Source: Spongospora subterranea (Eukaryota; Endomyxa; Phytomyxea; Plasmodiophorida; Plasmodiophoridae). Taken from it: 30,774 bases of DNA. This document shows, in pieces, positions 19,275 through 28,591 of this stretch. The notes under the pieces were generated by a model that was not told the DNA's origin, did not search any database, and worked only from the letters and a program-made list of their open reading frames with translations. The translations under genes were made by a program, and so were the position numbers. Where the stretch lies: NCBI GenBank assembly GCA_900404475.1, contig OUQQ01000195.1:1-30774 (forward strand), written 5' to 3'. Numbering within the stretch: the stretch's first letter is position 1; every line of letters begins with the position of its first letter.

Positions 19275-19651
19275 AGAGTTGAAGGGGAAACCAGGTCGGG
19301 TTGGCTGGCAAGAGGACTTTATGTTCAATGATCAACCATCCCTGATTGTCATCGCATCGACAACAAGCATTCGGCTCGTTATTTAGAAGTGGAATATACA
19401 ATTGGAAAGAAGAGAATAGACAGACAATAGTTCCGGAATTTATCCGCAACATTAAACTGCGATGGGTTACCCTCATCCACCGCGCTTAGGTAGTGTGTCG
19501 CAGTCATTAGTGTCAGACATATTCCGAGGTCCAACCGCGTGCTGTGGAGGGGATAGGCCGATTACCGTGCAAATGTCCAAAATTGGCAATTGAGTGCAGA
19601 TGGCCCACTGGAACCCTCCCACGGTCATATTCTGTCATTTTGATTTGATCA
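19275..19651. other. Intergenic, upstream of P2
   Basis: No gene or clear TATA box seen. The last 15 bases before P2 (TTGATTTGATCAATG, including the ATG) match the P1 start region (TTGATTTGAGCAATG). Confidence 0.5.
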
Positions 19652-20767
19652 ATGACAATTAAAAGAGGAATGGCGTATGTCTTTCTGTTGGCTGTGTTTC
19701 AGTCTTTATGGCTTGTGACCAATTGCCATGAAGAGACAGACCTTACTGGAGTTATTCAATTATGTCGGGCCAATGATGGATGGACTAATATTATTGACGA
19801 GAAGATTACATTGATTCAAATGAAGGAGCCAACAAAACAAGCGTCTTTTATGGAGTGGATTGAAGCTTCGAAATTGCCGATCAGCTTTGATGTTTTTCTA
19901 ATGAAGGAGCAGATGAAAACAATGATTCACTCGTTGACATTGCTGCCGGACTCTGAACCCCGATACAAGTTTTCTAAGATAATCCAAGAAGCCATTTATG
20001 AGGACATCCCCAAGGAGCATTCCAATTGGATAGTCATTCCATGGGGTTTCTCACTGTATTCCACAAGAGGCCAGTATGTCAGACTTGCGCATATCGATGT
20101 GCTTCGCGATGCTGATATTGCCACCTTGTTGCAAGACTACGAGAATTGGTCTTTAGACATCATGGAGGTTTTGGCACAGAATAACCAAGTTAAAACCGCT
20201 GCCTTGGCACACTATAATGGCAACGTTGAACAATATGCAAAGGAAATGTTGACGCTCGATCATACGTTGAATATCTGGATACCACTTAAACCTGTTTTAG
20301 CATGGCCATTGGCATTGACACCGGCCACTCAATGCGATGAGACTCGCACCAAGGTTCTTCCTGAAATGAATGAACCACATCAATTTCTCTCACAGTCCGA
20401 ATCTACTCCAAACGATTGGTACACACGAAGGAACATGCAGCCCGATGAAGTTTTTGTCTGGAATTCAAGGACTGTCGCCCATGCGGCCGTCAAAATTGGT
20501 GATGGGGAAGGCGAGCGATCATCCATTGCTACACGACTGTTGATCGTGCACCCAAAAGAGGATCTGTCCACCTCGGTATCATTGCCCCCCGAGGACAATC
20601 GTCTGTGCTATACCGAACGTTTTTTCTTGCAAGTGTTGAAACTCTATTCTCTTGAATCGTTTGCAATCGAGAAATTAGCCGAAATGGGATATCACCGACG
20701 TTGTAAAGACCCTCCTTCAGCTCTGCCGCCCTCACCGTTGAATGATTTGACGCACGTCAAACACTAA
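19652..20767 (+). CDS. P2: secreted Fe(II)/2-oxoglutarate oxygenase-like protein
   Basis: Single open frame of 371 residues from ATG 19652, with a signal peptide (AYVFLLAVFQSLWLVTNC, residues 8-25). Family motifs: LAHIDVLRDADIATLL, with the only HxD at 147-149; LNIWIPLKPVLAWPLALTPA at 206-225; NDWYTRRNMQPDEVFVWNS at 254-272; TVAH (H277); Arg295 in ATRLLIVH. These correspond to the HxD...H facial triad and co-substrate Arg expected of the CmcJ/NvfI/AsaB-type family. The Cys in TPATQC (228), LCYT (319) and GYHRRC (351) align with P1 and P3 and could form disulfides after secretion. P2 shows the likely ancestral layout without the P1 repeat. Substrate unknown. Confidence 0.72.
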   Translation: MTIKRGMAYVFLLAVFQSLWLVTNCHEETDLTGVIQLCRANDGWTNIIDEKITLIQMKEPTKQASFMEWIEASKLPISFDVFLMKEQMKTMIHSLTLLPDSEPRYKFSKIIQEAIYEDIPKEHSNWIVIPWGFSLYSTRGQYVRLAHIDVLRDADIATLLQDYENWSLDIMEVLAQNNQVKTAALAHYNGNVEQYAKEMLTLDHTLNIWIPLKPVLAWPLALTPATQCDETRTKVLPEMNEPHQFLSQSESTPNDWYTRRNMQPDEVFVWNSRTVAHAAVKIGDGEGERSSIATRLLIVHPKEDLSTSVSLPPEDNRLCYTERFFLQVLKLYSLESFAIEKLAEMGYHRRCKDPPSALPPSPLNDLTHVKH

Positions 20768-20821
20768 CCCGGGGTACTCTATCATCTTCGCAAAACTTGC
20801 TCGCATGTTTTGTTGTTAATA

Positions 20822-21083
20822 CAGTGCCAAATGCGTTTTCCCATTGTCGGGCCATATCTGCTGCACCTTAATAGGCGACATGACAGTATTTTCATCATTT
20901 ATTGCCACTCGCAGGATGAAACCAGAGATTGACCATCACAGGAACCCTTCACCCGTTTCATTTTATATCGGTGATATGTGGTGAGAGGTCTTGAACATTC
21001 TCTGTTGTCTGGCAGTTGTTCTAATTCTTGTTCCTTGTTTCATATCCATCGTCCACCCATTCCCGTTCCTCTCATCCTCTACC
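20822..21083. repeat. 3' flank of P2, homologous to the 3' flank of P1
   Basis: Counterpart of 7265-7520. It has no ATG-initiated reading frame. It merges into the LINE-like fragment that begins near 21100. Confidence 0.75.
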
Positions 21084-21099
21084 TGTCAACATAGACCGA

Positions 21100-21692
21100 T
21101 CCAATCCAGAATTACCCAATTGTTCAAGCATCATCAAGGAATCCCCACAGGTCTTGTGTGTAACACAAATACCAAACACCAATTGGTAACACAGCAACCA
21201 ACACAGGCGATATCGTTACGACCAGTGATCATGAAAAAAGCGAATCGTAACACAAACTACTTCAACACAGAACAAAATACGAGAATCATTAAGAAAGAGC
21301 ACTCTGGAATAAACAAGATCGCCAATCCCGACTATGAACAATGGAATGCCGGCCGGCTAACGGAGATTGAGGCTCATGAACAGGCTCGATTTTTAAACAA
21401 ACACCAAACAGATGTTATTTGCATTTCCAAACTGGGGCACACAACAAGAATAGCCGGGTTCCCAACGTACCACTGCAAGTTGATTGAGGTTGACAAGTTT
21501 CTGCAACTTCGTCTCTACACAGTAAAATTTTGTGACAGACCGAGCAGCAGCAATGAGACAACCCGCCTGCAAAGGAGTTGTCGATTGTGCAAATTAAGAA
21601 AAAAACCGATTTGTGAGAGGCTTCAATACCCACACCATAACCGTCCTCTAGTTCGCGGTTCACTTCTCTTTGAATACTATATGGAAATATAG
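21100..21692 (+). pseudogene. LINE-type (APE) endonuclease fragment
   Basis: An open frame runs to the stop at 21690-21692. Its middle reads EQWNAGRLTEIEAHEQARFL, then NKHQTDVICISKLGH and GFPTYHCKLIEVDKF. This is the start of the endonuclease domain of non-LTR elements (WNxxGL...ELxxFLxxxxxDVICIxE), with the catalytic Glu position replaced (SKLGH instead of SELGH). No ATG fits the start, and no RT domain follows. Only the first third of an endonuclease is left, so it is a dead 5' fragment. Confidence 0.6.
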
Positions 21693-22065
21693 TCGAAACC
21701 AATGGTTATCGGACACCACAGCAGTACTACTTTGAATGTGGGTGGTCTTCTTGGCAATGAACTACACCCTGAAATGCCCACACGACAAACGACATCATAG
21801 CACAGAAATCAATATATTGGGCTCCTTTTTTCTCCATATTGCTGTTCTGTTTACTCGGTTACCCTTTGGCATTCACGACAGTCGTGAAAACAGCTCTATC
21901 TGCGTTGAGGTCAAAGAGATCAAGGCCAATTGACGCATGAGCACCACATAGGGGGGATGCCCCGCCCGATTCTAGCTGTTTCGCACTGTATAACCGATCA
22001 ATCGTTGACGATCATACCTATCTCGCGTTTTCTCGAGTCAATCGCCCAAGACAGGTACTGTTTTT
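21693..22065. other. No recognised gene
   Basis: Short open frames only. No motif or repeat seen on either strand. Confidence 0.4.
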
Positions 22066-22675
22066 TCAAATTGGGCCCGATATACACAGTAACCCACTGA
22101 CCAAAATGCCTGAAAACGCCATCCTTCTTGGGGATTCATTCCCGCACCTCGTTTGCGCTGTGACATTGCTAGGTGTTACTACGTTCATTCCGCCAACGAC
22201 CTGAATTGCGACGCCCGTGATTGTTTCAAGGTACGGGAAGAATTCTTGGCCCGATCAAGCCGTTGAGTGTTCTGCCGATTTCTTGCACAAACTCGTCGAA
22301 ATTATCAAGGGTAGGGGGTCTGGAATTTATTTGGTTGATGTCTTATGCCGAATTTTGCCGATCATTGATCGTTTCGACGAGTTGGTGCAAGAAATCGAGT
22401 GAGTTGAAAATGGCCAAAAAATGGCCCAAACTCCGTGTCGACATCAGAAATGGCACGAAGTACAGTATCATCGCTGCAGTCAGCGTCGTGCCACATAGCA
22501 CAGGCCAGAGTTGTGCTATGCTACATTGGTAGCATTGCTTGATGGAACCGTCAAGGTCAACGAGCAACAGCGGGCTTACTGCTGCCAGCCTGAAATTGAC
22601 ATGCAGGTCAAGAATGTCGAGGAGGAGGTCGGTGCTGAGAAATGTGCTGCAATTCATTGGTATATTGGCCAATTA
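22066..22675 (-). CDS. Unrecognised gene fragment, paralogue of 17424-18652 (member B)
   Basis: The minus-strand frame 22672-22343 contains a hydrophobic, membrane-like stretch, LTAAMILYFVPFLM, and ends SLDFLHQLVETINDRQNSA at a TAA. Member A ends ALDFLHTLVDSINDGRDSI at a TAA in the same place, so the C-terminus is conserved. Further along, PTLDNFDEFVQEIGRTL is shared with member A. Then, one base out of frame, YLETITGVAIQVVGGMNVV runs on to a stop at 22066. Whether these later pieces are exons of one gene or a second frame is open. Function unknown. Confidence 0.35.
22277..22396. repeat. Hairpin: 32-bp inverted arms, copy B
   Basis: Arms 22277-22308 and 22365-22396 are reverse complements with 29 of 32 positions matching, separated by 56 bp. 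They also occur in member A (17763-17885). Confidence 0.85.
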
Positions 22676-22844
22676 TTTTCAGATGAAAGGAAATAATTGA
22701 TGATCTGGCTGAAACTGACCGATCACGAACCGCAACCTCAATCTGGGTGGAAGTCAGCGCCAAATTCTAGACAAAAAAATAAAACCGCTGGGGTTCAGAG
22801 TATGACGAAGTCGGAGAGCAAGCAGCGGGTACAGTACGCCCGGC

Positions 22845-23824
22845 ATGGTGGACAGTATTGCAGATAGGCTGAGGGATATTGAGGAGCCAGATCTTGCTCT
22901 GACCACCAACCGCATTCTCCCATTGTTAGCGTTCAACACGCCTGTGTATGAGGGAATTACATTACATAGGCTGGCTGGATGGGGTCATCCTGGAAAATAC
23001 AAGACGGTCAAACAACCAGGGAGTCATTTTTTCGTGGACACAACATTTTTAGTTGTGCCGGCTTTATTCAAAGAACTTTTGGTGGTGATGGCTAAAGACG
23101 TGGTCAACGACCTGTATTTGGAGTGATACCGCATGGCGTTCAATTTGATCAAATCGGTCATTGGAACAACAGTCAATCCAGGCAGTGTCACCTGTGATTT
23201 CGAACAGGCTTTGATCAATGTAGTTAAAAGTACATGATGTGTTGTCAACTGATTCTATGATTGGTAGAAGTGACAGTGTTGAAGATGTTTTTGAAGAGAG
23301 AGTATCCATTGTTGGATGCTTTTTTCATTGGAAGCAAGCCAATCGGCAGGTCTTTTCCAAACTGAAACTGTCAGATCATGTTGTCAATCGCTTGATGAGG
23401 CCATGGATCTCGGACGCCCCAACCATATTGAACACAATGAGATAATAACGGTGGGATTCCAGTACGTTCGTGCTCAATTGGCATTGGAACGTAAGGTGGA
23501 GGTGGATGGTATTTCGATTACTTCAAGAAAACGTGGATGCGCTCTCCTCGTGACTCGAATCTTAGCATTCAAAGAGCAACAGGTGAAGAGGTTGCCAATC
23601 GAACCAACAACCCACTTGAATCATATAATGCTCATTTCAACGATCTGTTCCCCACGCCCCATCCCAACCTGAGGGCAGTTGTTGCTAAAATTAGGACAGA
23701 CGCCGAGCAGTACTTTCAAACCTTCAGTTCGTTCAGTCTGGCATCGCTCTTCCTCCATCACACCGACCTGCGTTCACTCCCAATGCCAGCATGGTCCCCA
23801 TCAGATATACTGTACTATGTTTGA
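22845..23824 (+). pseudogene. MULE transposase pseudogene
   Basis: Pieces in three frames: HFFVDTTFLVVPALFKELLV (start of the DDE domain, with its first Asp), then MAFNLIKS and VNPGSVTCDFEQALINVVKS (second Asp). After an interruption of about 70 bp come SIVGCFFHWKQANRQVFSKL and, near the end, NRTNNPLESYNAHFNDLF with PTPHPNLRAVVAKIR, the terminal motif of these transposases. An internal stop (about 23124), a frame change and the 70-bp insert show decay. The N-terminal FAR1-type finger is absent here; a finger of that type lies inverted at 4660-5423. Confidence 0.8.
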
Positions 23825-23829
23825 ATTGC

Positions 23830-24024
23830 AGCTGCAGTGGTAGAAATCAGTCCTGGCCATCAGCAAAGTAAACCTTGACTACTTTATTGGATATACTTAA
23901 ATATTTTGTTAGACTCAGCTTTGCGCCAGACCACTACAATTTCGAGGTTGGCTGGATCCGATTCTGAACCATTATCGGATCAAATTGATGTGATTGATTC
24001 CAATCACAGTGAAGATATCGATTG
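23830..24024. other. Spacer, nothing recognised
   Basis: AT-rich sequence following the transposase remnant. No terminal inverted repeat of the MULE was identified. Confidence 0.4.
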
Positions 24025-24260
24025 TCAAGGTGTGTAATGACAGTGCAGATCTATACTCTAATTTTGCTGAAGTTCAATTGCCGATCAGATTCCCATCCTG
24101 TTTCAAATCACTCAGCAAGTACTCATTCGGCTATAGAATCTCAAGGTGTGTAATCACAGTACAGGGCTCTCAAGGTTTGCTGATGTCCAATTGCCAATCA
24201 GATATTCTGCCAGTTTCAGCTCACTTATCAAGCACTGATTCGGATATTGCATCCAGTGGT
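24025..24260. repeat. Two diverged tandem units of about 116 bp
   Basis: TCAAGGTGTGTAAT recurs at 24025 and 24141. Each time it is followed by ACAGT-CAG, a block resembling CAATTGCCAATCAGAT and one resembling TCACTCAGCAAGTACT, ending in ATTCGG. A weaker third trace is visible near 24310-24375. A 157-codon frame crosses it but is probably a by-product of the repeat. Confidence 0.65.
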
Positions 24261-24953
24261 CTCATTTGCGTTCTGCTCCTGTATTGTTGTGTTCCTTACA
24301 TGTACATGCAGTTAATCCCATTGCCAATCTGTCTTCAATCAGTGTTGCGGTTATACCCTGTAATGACAATCACGGTTCGGATGTATTTAATTGAGATTCT
24401 GACATATGGAATATATAGAGATTGTAGGAATTGTTCAGATAATGATGTCGAGGGCCTGGTTGATTGAAAGGGGTGACATTGCTCCGATTGTATGTCAGCG
24501 GGTCGGATGCACTAACTGCATTCGGCCTACACAGACTGATTACAAGACGCTGCGAACCCTGTGGTCCAGCACTATCCTCTAATGGTCCGCACCGATAGAT
24601 CAAATCTCTCGGCGACGGCCGAAATTGCAGACACAGGATCATCAGTTTGGCCCTTTGCAATGCCCGTCGATTCCGTCCCAGTGACAAACTGCAGTTGCTG
24701 TTGCTGCGACTCGAAGAAAAGATAGCAGAGTTTGAGGAATCCCATCAGGAACACCAGCTCGAGGATGTTCCAAAGTGAGGATTCTTGTTCAATGGTCTCG
24801 GGTCTTACAAGTGGTATATGAAGTGTTAATATCGTACATTGGGGCAATTTTTCACTCAACCAATTATCGCACAGATCCATCTAAGGGCCATGCAAGTGGC
24901 TGAGGAGTATTCACAAATTGATGAGCACTTTGAACCCCTGCGAGATCTTCAAT
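24261..24953. other. Unresolved sequence with a minus-strand open frame
   Basis: The minus-strand frame 24880-24572 contains NILELVFLMGFLKLCYLFF, a possible membrane helix, then a Gln-rich SQQQQLQ. No ATG context, homology or partner exon supports it as a gene. Nothing else seen. Confidence 0.25.
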
Positions 24954-25001
24954 GATTCAATATATTTATTAAGATTCAATATATTTATTAAGATTCAATA
25001 T
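24954..25001. repeat. 19-bp AT-rich tandem repeat, 2.5 copies
   Basis: GATTCAATATATTTATTAA starts at 24954 and 24973, with a partial unit at 24992-25001. The units are identical. Confidence 0.95.
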
Positions 25002-26563
25002 GCATTTCACAGCTCACTACAATGGAAACAATAACATTGCTAGGTTTTTGAAATTTAAATATTATCTGACTGAGTTATATACTTTTTTTAATTTTTCAAC
25101 ATATAAAAGCCATGTCGGGCTTTTTGGGCCAAAACGGAATTTTAGGCCCACAACTCTCCAAAGAAATCCGCCGAGCATTCGACCGCCCCGACCGGGCCAA
25201 AAAATTCTAACAAGTACGGCTGCGAATACAGTTCGACATGTCGTTCATTGGCCCATGACGTAGATTCGACGGAGAGCTTTAAACATTGAGTAGGGACTTG
25301 AAGCAATGTTCAATACCTGTTTCGAATCGGCGAGACATGCTGGACTTCAATTTTCAACACGTTTGTGGAACTGCGGACCCGATATCGTCACGATTCCCTG
25401 CAACTCCTTCCTCTGGCATTTGGCGCGAAATTTCTGAACCTAGTAGTTGCCCGGGATTTTGTTTATGCACGGCAACAAGGTTTTGAAATTTCGAGCGAAA
25501 GTTTAAGAGGAGAGGGAGGCGACACGTCGTTTCTGACACCAAATTTCTCAACCAAACCGGAGCGAATCTCGAGGCCCAGCACCAGCATTGACTGCATTGA
25601 GCCCATATCTCTCTGAGCGGCTACAGGCCAACTTGCTTATCGATGCAATGCAACCGCGGCGGCGCTGGCTGCTGTTATCTACTGGTGCAACGCCAATCTG
25701 CTTCAACCCCGCCGAAGCAGCAGGAGCAGCTGGATCTGCGCATTGAACCAAATAGGGGGAAGAGGGCCTTTTTCGATGAGTTAAGCCGGTTCGCCATGGT
25801 GTTTGAGATACACCAAAAGTGTGACCTGCTGGTAATCGTCGAATCAGCCAGTTTCGCTACGACCATTGAACAGCTCCGCTCGCTTCGCTGCTCTCTTCCT
25901 CTCTTCGTTCAATACCTCTTCTCTTATAGATCAGGTATTGCTAGGTTCATATTCAAATGCGCAGCACCGGCGACGCAAAAATTTTCGATCGCATCGATTG
26001 GACACTCCAACTGGGTCAACCGTTCTCTGCGCAGGAAAACGGCTTCGTTGCGGGTGACAGCAACGTTATATTCTTCTCGTAGGCGGCGAATACAGCGAGC
26101 GACATTCCAAAGGTTGATTTTCTCCGCGCGAATGCGGAAGAACCATTGATTTCACGATCTGCTGCTGGGGTATACCCAGCCGAATAGCAATGCAATTCCA
26201 TAATCAGTAAGATGTAGCATTACCCCATGCAACGACGAATTCGGCAAACATCAGTTTTGTATAGCACAGTGAAGCTTTCGAATCAAAATCTCTTGCTTGT
26301 AGAGCGCCACAGATCAAGCATGTTCATTGGAACGCCACGAAGAATGAGCTTTTCAGTGTTTCAACGCCAAGAGGTGCTCACCGATATATTTCATGTGTTT
26401 TACAAATGGCACGGGATTCGACCAGTTCCACGTCAGTGATGCAGTCCTCAAGCGCCTGCTGGATCTGCTCATTCGGCATTGTTCAACAATACAGCGGGCG
26501 ATAAGTTTTTTTCGCGTAGACCTGTTGCGAGAAATGTCAGTGAGCTCCGCGAACTTCACTCGT
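25002..26563. other. Long stretch of conflicting open frames, no gene recognised
   Basis: A TATA-like ATATAAAAG (25101) is followed at once by a 32-codon frame (ATG 25112, start MSGFLGQNGILGPQLSKEI). Plus-strand frames then include RYRHDSLQLLPLAFGAKFLN and SERLQANLLIDAMQPRRRWL. The minus strand offers NLWNVARCIRRLREEYNVAV and MELHCYSAGYTPAADREING. None gives a continuous gene model or a motif I can name. It is most likely a decayed element or gene. Confidence 0.3.
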
Positions 26564-26662
26564 CACAGACACTGACGGCGAGTCGTCACAGACACTGACG
26601 GCGATTCATCAGACGTTACAGACACTGACGGCGACTGGTCACAGACACTGACGAGTGACGGC
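26564..26662. repeat. Minisatellite just upstream of P3
   Basis: Four units of a CACAGACACTGACGGCGA-type sequence start at 26564, 26587, 26617 and 26640 (spacing 23, 30, 23 bp); the fourth has a 5-bp insertion (ACGAG). The array ends about 50 bp before the P3 ATG, i.e. in the promoter or 5' leader. P1 and P2 have nothing like it. Confidence 0.9.
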
Positions 26663-26711
26663 GACTCCCAGACCAAATCTGTTGCGAAGTAGATGGGTTA
26701 GGGAAGGAGCA

Positions 26712-27815
26712 ATGGCTCTCACGAAAGGGATGACGAATCTTGTTTGGTCAGCATTGCTCATATGGCTTGTGATGAATTGTCAGGAAGAGGTGGATCTTAC
26801 TGGAACGATTGGACTATCTGGGGTCAATGATCAATGGGCTGAGTTTACTGACCAGGAGGTGACATTAATTCAAATGAAGGAGCCAAAAGAGGAAGCGCCA
26901 TTCATGAAGTGGATTGAAACTTTGGACTCGGAGAACAAATTCGGGGTTCTGCGTTTACCAGAGAAGCTGAAAACAAATATTGCTGATTCGCTAACGGCGA
27001 TGGATGATGGTCAATTCATTGGTCGGTTTGGTGAGGTCATCCAACATAACATATATGAGGACATTCGAAAGGAACATCCCAATTGGATAGTTATTCCTAT
27101 GGGTATAGCACGGATCGTCAGAAAAAATCAATATGCTGTAGCAGCGCATATCGATTTTCATCGCAATGCTGGTATTGAAGACCTGTTGAAACATATGAGG
27201 AATTGGTCTGTGGATATCATGGAATGTTTAGCAATGAATGAGGACGTTAAATCCGCTGCTCTGAAACACTGCAATGGCAACGTTGAACAATACGCAATCG
27301 AAATGCTGTCACTCGATTATTTGATGAATATCTGGATACCGATTGAACCTATTCAAGCGTGGCCATTGGCATTCACACCGGCCACTCAATGCAATGAGAC
27401 TCGCACCAAGATTGCTCCTGATTCGTCCGGTAGCGAACATCAGATTCAACTGCTTGTAAGGTCTGAATCCGAGGTAAACGATTGGTACACACGATGGAAC
27501 ATGCAGCCCAATGAAGTTTATGTCTGGGATTCAAGGACTGTCGCCCATGCAGCCGTCAAAATAGGTGATGGGGAAGGCGAGCGATCATCCATTGCTTGCC
27601 GACTGCTGATCATGCACTCAAAAGAGGTTCGGTCCACTTCGAAATCGTTGCCCCCCAAGTACAATACTCTGTGCTATACCGAACGGTTTTTGGAGCAAGT
27701 GAAGAAAGAGCTTGATTGGACGGGTTTGCCAGTCGGATTGATGATGACCCAATTGGGATATCCCCGACTTTGTGACAAACCTGCCACAGACCTGCCGCCA
27801 TCTGTCAAATGTTAA
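26712..27815 (+). CDS. P3: secreted Fe(II)/2-oxoglutarate oxygenase-like protein
   Basis: The open frame extends upstream to 26655, but that start is a GTG inside the minisatellite. The ATG at 26712, with context GGAGCAATGG close to that of P1, is the better start and gives 367 residues. A signal peptide (LVWSALLIWLVMNC, residues 10-23) is followed by the family motifs: VAAHIDFHRNAGIEDLL, with HxD at 146-148; MNIWIPIEPIQAWPLAFTPA at 205-224; NDWYTRWNMQPNEVYVWDS at 256-274; TVAH (H279); Arg297 in ACRLL. Cys227, Cys321 and Cys354 align with the paralogues. P1 to P3 lie on the same strand about 13.6 and 7 kb apart. The enzymatic role is inferred from motif order; substrate unknown. Confidence 0.72.
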   Translation: MALTKGMTNLVWSALLIWLVMNCQEEVDLTGTIGLSGVNDQWAEFTDQEVTLIQMKEPKEEAPFMKWIETLDSENKFGVLRLPEKLKTNIADSLTAMDDGQFIGRFGEVIQHNIYEDIRKEHPNWIVIPMGIARIVRKNQYAVAAHIDFHRNAGIEDLLKHMRNWSVDIMECLAMNEDVKSAALKHCNGNVEQYAIEMLSLDYLMNIWIPIEPIQAWPLAFTPATQCNETRTKIAPDSSGSEHQIQLLVRSESEVNDWYTRWNMQPNEVYVWDSRTVAHAAVKIGDGEGERSSIACRLLIMHSKEVRSTSKSLPPKYNTLCYTERFLEQVKKELDWTGLPVGLMMTQLGYPRLCDKPATDLPPSVKC

Positions 27816-28324
27816 TGTCCAAGTCAAACACCATCTCGAGATACACTGTTTTTTCTGGAAGATTGACACATTAATACACTGTGTTAAATGCGCTGGTCTA
27901 CTGTTGCACTTTCACAGGCGATTTCATTCATACTGATTTGTCAGATTTTACCATGTGTATTGTCATCACGAACTAAGTGGCGGCAAGTCTGAGAGATCCG
28001 CTTTGGTCTGGAAGTGTTTTTAATCTTTCCCACCTTGTGTCGTATTTGTCGTTATCATATTCAGGTATGGAAAACATTGGTGAAAACGATACGAAAAGCA
28101 GCCGACCGAGAGCCTAAGGGCTTTGCTGCAATGACGGAGTCGTAACCAAGGTCATAATATATATGGGGCCAGGTGTAAATATTCATATTCAGGAAGTGGC
28201 TTTGAAATATGGAAAAATGTTGCTGCTGCCGATTGATTTCTCTTCAGTGGGTCACGACTGTAAACGGCTTTGGTCGGTCGACCGACACTTCGAGCTCTTG
28301 TCACGTGATTGATCTGCACACCAT
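27816..28324. other. Intergenic, partial repeat of the P1/P2 3' flank
   Basis: Near 27870-27930 a weak version of the P1/P2 downstream block (TAATACACTGTG, GTTAAATGCG, a TTGCACTTTCACAGGCGA analogue) is visible. The rest shows no gene. Confidence 0.4.
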
Positions 28325-28591
28325 GATTTGCGCCATCATGCGGAACCGATTTTAAACAACGTGGATGAACGTAAATTGTTCTACAAAAACAAAATTGCGA
28401 AATTGCGCCTCCATAATTCTGTTGCATTGGGAAACGGACGCAGAAGTGTCGTAGAACCGCCTGAAGCGCTCCTGGTGGACAAATGTGGACACCGAATGGC
28501 GCGTCGAGAAGCTGTGCAAACACGTCCTGTTGTCCAGGCTCTGTTTTCGCACTATGACTTGTTCGGACACTCATCAGTCGTGAACGCCTAA
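28325..28591 (+). CDS. Unrecognised open frame, possible exon
   Basis: Frame without ATG (TTG at 28328) running 87 codons to a TAA. It reads HHAEPILNNVDERKLFYKNK, then IAKLRLHNSVALG, VVEPPEALLVDKCGHRMARR and LFSHYDLFGHSSVVNA. It is compositionally protein-like and could be an internal exon or an element remnant. The minus-strand frame over the same bases (140 codons) is less convincing. No domain recognised. Confidence 0.3.
   Translation, partial: DLRHHAEPILNNVDERKLFYKNKIAKLRLHNSVALGNGRRSVVEPPEALLVDKCGHRMARREAVQTRPVVQALFSHYDLFGHSSVVNA

Noticed and set aside
20991..21692. 233-codon frame with an apparent signal peptide as a novel secreted protein
   Set aside because: It begins with TTG and has an in-frame stop just upstream. 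The hydrophobic start lies in the repeat shared with the P1 3' flank, and the remainder reads as a LINE endonuclease.
23994..24467. 157-codon plus-strand frame as a membrane protein
   Set aside because: It spans the 116-bp tandem repeat and has no motif. Translated repeat units explain its apparent structure.
26655..26711. Extending P3 upstream to the GTG at 26655
   Set aside because: The extension falls in the minisatellite and would put 19 residues before the signal peptide. The ATG at 26712 matches the start context and position in P1.
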